Assembly: GCF_900100845.1 (NCBI RefSeq)
Contig: NZ_FNFP01000007.1
Location: 33,585-97,584 of the forward strand
DNA length: 64,000 nt
Direction of reading: 5' to 3'
From: Natronincola ferrireducens
GTDB taxonomy: Bacteria > Bacillota > Clostridia > Peptostreptococcales > Natronincolaceae
The stretch's first letter is position 1; every line of letters begins with the position of its first letter. This document shows positions 59,687 through 64,000 of this stretch, piece by piece. The translations under genes and the position numbers were made by a program. Under the pieces are notes generated by a model. It was not told the DNA's origin. It was given only the letters and a program-made list of their open reading frames with translations, and did not search any database.

Positions 59687-60901
59687 ATGCAATTCCAATT
59701 CAATACAATTGAAGAAGCAATACAGGATATCAAAGATGGAAAAATGATTGTTGTGGTGGATGATGAGGATAGAGAGAATGAAGGGGATTTAGTTACAGCA
59801 GCTCAATGTATTACACCAGAAACCATTAATTTTATGGCTAAGTATGGTAGAGGACTGATCTGCTTACCGATGTTGGAAGAAAAGCTAAAAACACTGCAAC
59901 TTCCTCAAATGGTGCAAAATAATACGGATGATCATGGAACAGCTTTTACAATCTCCATTGATGCTGTGGAGACTACAACAGGAATTTCTGCTTATGAAAG
60001 GGCTTTTACAATTCTAAAAGCCGTATCTAATGATGCAAAGCCTGGGGATTTTAAAAAGCCAGGACATATTTTCCCATTGGCAGCAAAACAGGGTGGTGTA
60101 TTAAGTCGTTCTGGTCATACTGAAGCTTCAGTGGACCTAGCTAGACTAGCAGGTCTATATCCTGCGGGAGTTATTTGTGAAATTATGAGTGAGGATGGAA
60201 CGATGGCTAGGGTTCCAGAGTTAATGGAGTTTGTTAAGGAGCATAAATTAAAAATTATTACGATAGCTGATTTAATAGCTTATAGAAGAAAAAATGAAAA
60301 ATTAATTCAACGGGTGACAGAAGCCCATATGCCTACTAAACATGGGGATTTCAAAATAATAGGCTATGAAAACAGCATAAACAATGAACATCATGTAGCC
60401 TTGGTAAAGGGAGAAATCACAGAAGATAAACCTGTGTTAGTAAGGGTCCACTCTGAATGCTTAACAGGAGATGCCTTTGGATCTTTAAGGTGTGATTGTG
60501 GTGAACAATTTGATGCAGCAATGAAAAAGATTAATGAAGAAGGTAAAGGTGTACTGCTCTATATGCGTCAGGAGGGGAGAGGTATTGGATTGATTAACAA
60601 GCTAAAGGCCTATGCCCTGCAGGATGAAGGTTACGATACAGTAGAAGCAAATCTTGCTTTAGGGTTTCCCGAGGATATGCGGGAATATGGAGTAGGGGCC
60701 CAGATATTAAAGGATATAGGGATAAAAAAGATCAAACTATTGACGAATAATCCTAAAAAACTGATAGGTTTAGCTGGTTACGACTTAGAAATCGTGGATA
60801 GGGTACCTATTCAAATGAATCATAATGAAAGAAATGAGCACTACTTAAGAACAAAACAAGATAAAATGGGACATTTACTAAAATTTAAGGAGGAGAAATA
60901 A
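59687..60901 (+). CDS. ribBA: Bifunctional DHBP synthase / GTP cyclohydrolase II RibBA
   Basis: A 404-residue fusion. The N-terminal RibB part (about 1-205) has [31 protein letters not shown] and CEIMSEDG; the C-terminal RibA part (about 208-400) has [20 protein letters not shown] with the three zinc cysteines and [13 protein letters not shown]. It makes both precursors of the lumazine ring. AGGAGG precedes the ATG. Confidence 0.96.
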   Translation: MQFQFNTIEEAIQDIKDGKMIVVVDDEDRENEGDLVTAAQCITPETINFMAKYGRGLICLPMLEEKLKTLQLPQMVQNNTDDHGTAFTISIDAVETTTGISAYERAFTILKAVSNDAKPGDFKKPGHIFPLAAKQGGVLSRSGHTEASVDLARLAGLYPAGVICEIMSEDGTMARVPELMEFVKEHKLKIITIADLIAYRRKNEKLIQRVTEAHMPTKHGDFKIIGYENSINNEHHVALVKGEITEDKPVLVRVHSECLTGDAFGSLRCDCGEQFDAAMKKINEEGKGVLLYMRQEGRGIGLINKLKAYALQDEGYDTVEANLALGFPEDMREYGVGAQILKDIGIKKIKLLTNNPKKLIGLAGYDLEIVDRVPIQMNHNERNEHYLRTKQDKMGHLLKFKEEK

Positions 60902-60904
60902 AAC

Positions 60905-61369
60905 ATGAAGGTATTAGAAGGACAATTAACTAGTAAGGATTTGAAATTTGGTATTGTTATTGGAAGGTTCAATGAATTTATAGGAGGTAAATTATTAGAT
61001 GGAGCGTTGGATGCCATAAGAAGGCATGGAGGAAAAGAAGATGATGTAACTATTAGCTGGGTGCCAGGAGCTTTTGAAATTCCTCTTGTAGCAAAAAAGA
61101 TGGCCAAGTCAGGTGGGTACGATGCTGTAATTTGTTTAGGAGCAGTTATTAGAGGTAATACACCTCACTTTGATTATGTAGCCAATGAAGTGACAAAAGG
61201 AGTAGCTCAAGTGGGTTTAGAATTAGAAGTACCAGTAATATTTGGTGTCCTTACCACAGATACCATCGAGCAAGCAATAGAAAGAGCAGGAACAAAGGCC
61301 GGTAATAAAGGCTTTGAAGCAGCAGTGACGGCTATAGAAATGGTTAACCTATTAAAAACTATTGGATAA
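60905..61369 (+). CDS. ribH: 6,7-dimethyl-8-ribityllumazine synthase RibH
   Basis: A 154-residue protein that forms icosahedral shells and condenses the two RibBA/RibD products. Motifs: [50 protein letters not shown] (catalytic His) and [17 protein letters not shown]. It begins 3 bases after ribBA and is the last gene of the operon. Confidence 0.96.
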   Translation: MKVLEGQLTSKDLKFGIVIGRFNEFIGGKLLDGALDAIRRHGGKEDDVTISWVPGAFEIPLVAKKMAKSGGYDAVICLGAVIRGNTPHFDYVANEVTKGVAQVGLELEVPVIFGVLTTDTIEQAIERAGTKAGNKGFEAAVTAIEMVNLLKTIG

Positions 61370-61481
61370 CAACTTATCTTAATTCCTACATTATTAAACA
61401 AAACTCATTCTAACCTTGCCAATCATTTGGTATTGCATTGTAATTAAGCTTGCTTAATAAATATAATTTTGTTAATAACCT

Positions 61482-61506
61482 AGGAGACACCGAGTGTCTC
61501 CTTTTG
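61482..61506 (+). terminator. Terminator of the riboflavin operon
   Basis: AGGAGACAC/GTGTCTCCT, 9 bases, 3-base loop, then TTTTG; about 110 bases after ribH. Confidence 0.8.
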
Positions 61507-61684
61507 ATCTTCTACCATTTTTTAGATTTAGTTGAATTTTTGCTTGATATAACATATAATATTAATGTTAAAATACTAACCAATTTCATAATAATATTAA
61601 TAATGATTCTCTATTATGAAGGGTTCAAAGAATTTAAAAGCTAAAACCTTTTTGAAACACAGAGTCAAATCAAAGATTAGAAGG

Positions 61685-61720
61685 AATTTTCTGAATATTT
61701 AACGAAAAATTCAGAAAATA
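61685..61720. promoter_or_regulatory. CodY-box-like inverted sequences
   Basis: AATTTTCTGAATATT (61685-61699) differs by one base from the CodY consensus AATTTTCWGAAAATT. A second site AAAATTCAGAAAATA (61706-61720) has three mismatches. The two form an inverted repeat around AACG. They lie 50-85 bases before the DUF1576 gene. Confidence 0.55.
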
Positions 61721-61770
61721 ATGATTGTTAAAAAAGAAACTATGTTTAATGCAGACGATAAGGGGGTACA

Positions 61771-63087
61771 ATGATGGATAAATCAGTAGAATTGCAGGTG
61801 AGAACACCTAAAGGAAGTAGTGAAGAGATGGCAACGGAAGTTATAGAGGTTGATGAAAAAATTAAATTTTTAATTATTTTTGCTTATGCAGCTTTTATTT
61901 TACTATCCGCTTTTGCCTTTAATAGTCCTGCTGAAATTATAGGGGGCATGAGAAATATTGTAATCGCACCTAGTATATTAGTGACAGATTACATGGCAGT
62001 AGGTAGTATTGGAGCAGCATTATTTAACAGTGGATTATTAATGCTAGCAGCTATTTTTATTGTAAGAGTTAATAAAGTGCATATGAATGGCCCTATTATT
62101 GCAGCTATTTTAACTATAGGTGGATTTGCACTTTTCGGGAAGAATATATACAACATCTGGGGAATTATCCTAGGGGTATATTTACATTCTGTTTACCAAC
62201 AAGAGAAGTTCAGCAAGTTTATTTTGATAGCATTATTCGGAACTGCTTTAGGACCAATGATTAGTCAAGTTAGCTTTGGATTTGGTTTTTCTTCTATTAA
62301 TGGGATTGTTTTAGGTAGTTTAATAGGTGTTGTAGCGGGATTCATACTTCCACCATTGGCTACTCATTTTGTAAAGTTCCATCAAGGTTTTAACTTATAC
62401 AACATGGGATTTACATGTGGTATGGTAGGAACCTTTTTTATGGCACTTTTCAGAGCCTTTAATCTCCAAAATCCACCGACATTAATTGTAGCAGAAGGGC
62501 ATAACTATGTATTAGGAATCTATTTATTTATCATGTTTGCCTCGATGCTTATTATAGGACTTTTATTTAACAATAGGAATTTTAAAGGATACAAGCGTCT
62601 CTTACAGCACTCAGGAAGATTGGTAGCGGACTTTGTTAGCTTAAATGGATTTGGATTGAGCTTTATCAACATGGGATTATTAGGAGTTGTTACAACGGGA
62701 TATGTATTATTGGTGAAGGGTCAATTAAATGGACCAATTATTGGTGGGATTTTTACGGTAGTAGGATTTGGAGCTTTTGGGAAGCATACTAAAAATATAA
62801 TACCTATATTAATAGGAGTATATATCGCTTCCTTATTCCAAATATGGGATACCAATTCTACAGGAGCTCTATTGGCAGCGTTATTTGGTACCACCCTTGC
62901 ACCTATAGCAGGACAATTTGGGTGGAAGAGTGGAATTATTGCAGGATTTTTACACATGGCTATGGTAATGAATATTGGATATTTACACGGAGGCATGAAT
63001 CTATACAACAATGGTTTTTCAGGAGGTATGGTGGCCGCTGTCCTTGTGCCAATAATTGATTCCTTTAAATTTAAAAAGGAGGAATAA
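61771..63087 (+). CDS. DUF1576 polytopic membrane protein
   Basis: A 438-residue protein with about 12 helices in two repeated halves; each half contains an FGK-N/T-x-x-NI segment (FALFGKNIYNIWGIILG and FGAFGKHTKNIIPILIG) and a GFNLYNMGFTCGMVG or GMNLYNNGFSGGMVA motif. This is DUF1576, a clostridial transporter-like family without known substrate. GGGGGT lies before two consecutive ATG codons. CodY-like boxes upstream suggest control by nutrients. Confidence 0.85.
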   Translation: MMDKSVELQVRTPKGSSEEMATEVIEVDEKIKFLIIFAYAAFILLSAFAFNSPAEIIGGMRNIVIAPSILVTDYMAVGSIGAALFNSGLLMLAAIFIVRVNKVHMNGPIIAAILTIGGFALFGKNIYNIWGIILGVYLHSVYQQEKFSKFILIALFGTALGPMISQVSFGFGFSSINGIVLGSLIGVVAGFILPPLATHFVKFHQGFNLYNMGFTCGMVGTFFMALFRAFNLQNPPTLIVAEGHNYVLGIYLFIMFASMLIIGLLFNNRNFKGYKRLLQHSGRLVADFVSLNGFGLSFINMGLLGVVTTGYVLLVKGQLNGPIIGGIFTVVGFGAFGKHTKNIIPILIGVYIASLFQIWDTNSTGALLAALFGTTLAPIAGQFGWKSGIIAGFLHMAMVMNIGYLHGGMNLYNNGFSGGMVAAVLVPIIDSFKFKKEE

Positions 63088-63091
63088 TCTT

Positions 63092-63433
63092 TTGACACAT
63101 GATAAAATGAAGGCGATTAAAATTGTAGATGAACTAATTGCTTTCTACTTTAAGTTAGGCATAACAAAATTTGAGATTGACTTTTGTTATGAAGAAAAAG
63201 AAATAAAGATAAGTCTACAGGGAGAATGCAAAAAACCTCCAGTGGAAGAACTGGAAGAGTTAAATGAATTTTTAAATCATCCGCGACAAGAAGAATTTGA
63301 AGAATACTATTGGGAACTTGTAGGGGTGAACGATCACTATCAAGAGTTAATCTTATTAGGAGCTTTAGTTGATAATGGAGATATAGATATAAGTAATGGT
63401 GAATTACGGATTACAGTTACAAGAAAGAAATAG
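63092..63433 (+). CDS. Small acidic partner protein of the DUF1576 gene
   Basis: A 113-residue soluble, acidic protein starting at TTG with AAGGAGG 9 bases upstream, 5 bases after the DUF1576 stop. It has alternating charged helices (VEELEELNEFLNHPRQEEFEEYYW) and a small beta-rich end. I recognise no family, but the tight linkage suggests it works with the membrane protein. Confidence 0.65.
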   Translation: MTHDKMKAIKIVDELIAFYFKLGITKFEIDFCYEEKEIKISLQGECKKPPVEELEELNEFLNHPRQEEFEEYYWELVGVNDHYQELILLGALVDNGDIDISNGELRITVTRKK

Positions 63434-63453
63434 AAGCTAATTCAAATGATTTT

Positions 63454-63490
63454 AAGACTCCCTAGGGCAGTGCCCTAGGGAGTCTTTTTA
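63454..63490 (+). terminator. Very strong terminator after the DUF1576 pair
   Basis: Perfect 16-base stem (63454-63469 with 63471-63486) with an effective small loop, then TTTT. It isolates the pair from the rRNA promoters. Confidence 0.88.
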
Positions 63491-63669
63491 TAACTAGATT
63501 GGCCGAGATATTGGGTTTCATGGCAGCATTGCTATGTTTTTACATTCAATAGCCTTGACATGTTTTAAAGATCATGTTATATTTATATTCCGCTGTCACA
63601 GAGGTTGCTGTTGGGAAGCCTGTTTTTCAACAAAGAATACAAGCCTTCAAAAAAACTCCTAAAAAAGTA

Positions 63670-63698
63670 TTGACAGAGGAAAAGGATTCTGATATAGT
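63670..63698 (+). promoter_or_regulatory. rRNA promoter P1
   Basis: TTGACA (63670-63675), 17-base spacer, TATAGT (63693-63698), preceded by an A-rich UP-like tract (AAAAAACTCCTAAAAAAG). Confidence 0.85.
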
Positions 63699-63783
63699 AG
63701 TAAAAGTCGCCGGAAGTTGAGGGGTGACGGGAGATAAGTTAACACTTAGAAAAAAAGAGATTAAGAAAAACTTTAAAAAAGTG

Positions 63784-63812
63784 TTGACATAACATCTTGA
63801 ACATGATATAGT
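63784..63812 (+). promoter_or_regulatory. rRNA promoter P2
   Basis: TTGACA (63784-63789), 17-base spacer, TATAGT (63807-63812), again behind an A-rich tract. It repeats the P1 architecture 114 bases downstream. A leader of about 110 bases with a small CATC/GATG stem (near 63901-63917) leads to the 16S gene. Confidence 0.88.
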
Positions 63813-63931
63813 AGTAAAGGTCGTCACTAAGAGGCGGCGAAGAAGAAAATGAAGAAGGTCCTTGAAAATTAAACAGTATAGATATTAAGCCAGCAAAATA
63901 CATCCATCAAAAAGATGGAACCCAGAAATTT

Positions 63932-64000
<69 letters not shown>

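Larger units (their letters stand above)
61370..61770. other. 400-base gap after the riboflavin operon
   Basis: Contains the rib-operon terminator (61482-61506) and CodY-box-like sequences (61685-61720). A 64-codon hydrophobic frame at 61450 has no ribosome site and I treat it as chance. Confidence 0.5.

Noticed and set aside
61450..61644. 64-codon hydrophobic open frame after the riboflavin operon
   Set aside because: It covers the operon terminator, has no ribosome site, and its residue use is that of AT-rich non-coding DNA.

Overview
The window looks like chromosome of a low-GC, Gram-positive, spore-forming anaerobe of the class Clostridia. Evidence: an H-type small acid-soluble spore protein (50757), a YtaF-type sporulation membrane protein (56844), anaerobe-type stress proteins (flavodiiron protein, Ric/ScdA di-iron repair protein, peroxiredoxin), AT-rich DNA with strong GGAGG ribosome sites and frequent TTG/GTG starts, and a clostridial-style 16S rRNA start at the right edge. 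An Alkaliphilus-like relative is my guess; it is not proven.

Layout. 0-4.5 kb: a split chromate transporter, small membrane proteins, a membrane-anchored J-domain protein and a biotin transporter (bioY) under a clear BirA operator. 4.6-14.9 kb: a peptide-utilisation operon (PLP aminotransferase, five-gene Dpp/Opp-type ABC transporter, M24 and M29 peptidases) facing a CodY paralogue; nine copies of a 5-bp repeat lie just upstream. 15.7-33.1 kb: an accessory island of small secreted, membrane and SUKH-like proteins, WG-repeat proteins, decayed insertion sequences and duplicated genes. 24.7-35.4 kb: an L,D-transpeptidase gene is cut in two by a 9.9-kb element that carries its own large serine recombinase; a 9-bp direct repeat flanks the element and precise removal restores one open frame. 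This is the most exciting feature here.

35.7-45.9 kb: asparagine synthetase, Ric, UppP, then a sigma-54 activator beside an operon with a recognisable -24/-12 promoter (diaminopimelate-decarboxylase-like enzyme, D-aminoacylase-like amidohydrolase, NhaC-type carrier). With the following LD-carboxypeptidase this suggests use of peptidoglycan-derived or D-amino acids. 46-57.5 kb: ArsR regulators, DUF421/DUF4363 pair, flavodiiron protein, sspH, a CadC/CadA metal-efflux pair, peroxiredoxin and a cluster of metal-export membrane proteins. 57.6-61.4 kb: an FMN riboswitch and the complete ribD-ribE-ribBA-ribH operon. 61.7-63.4 kb: a DUF1576 membrane protein and small partner behind CodY-box-like sequences. 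63.6-64 kb: two near-identical consensus promoters and the start of a 16S rRNA gene.

All calls are from reading the sequence; no database search was run.
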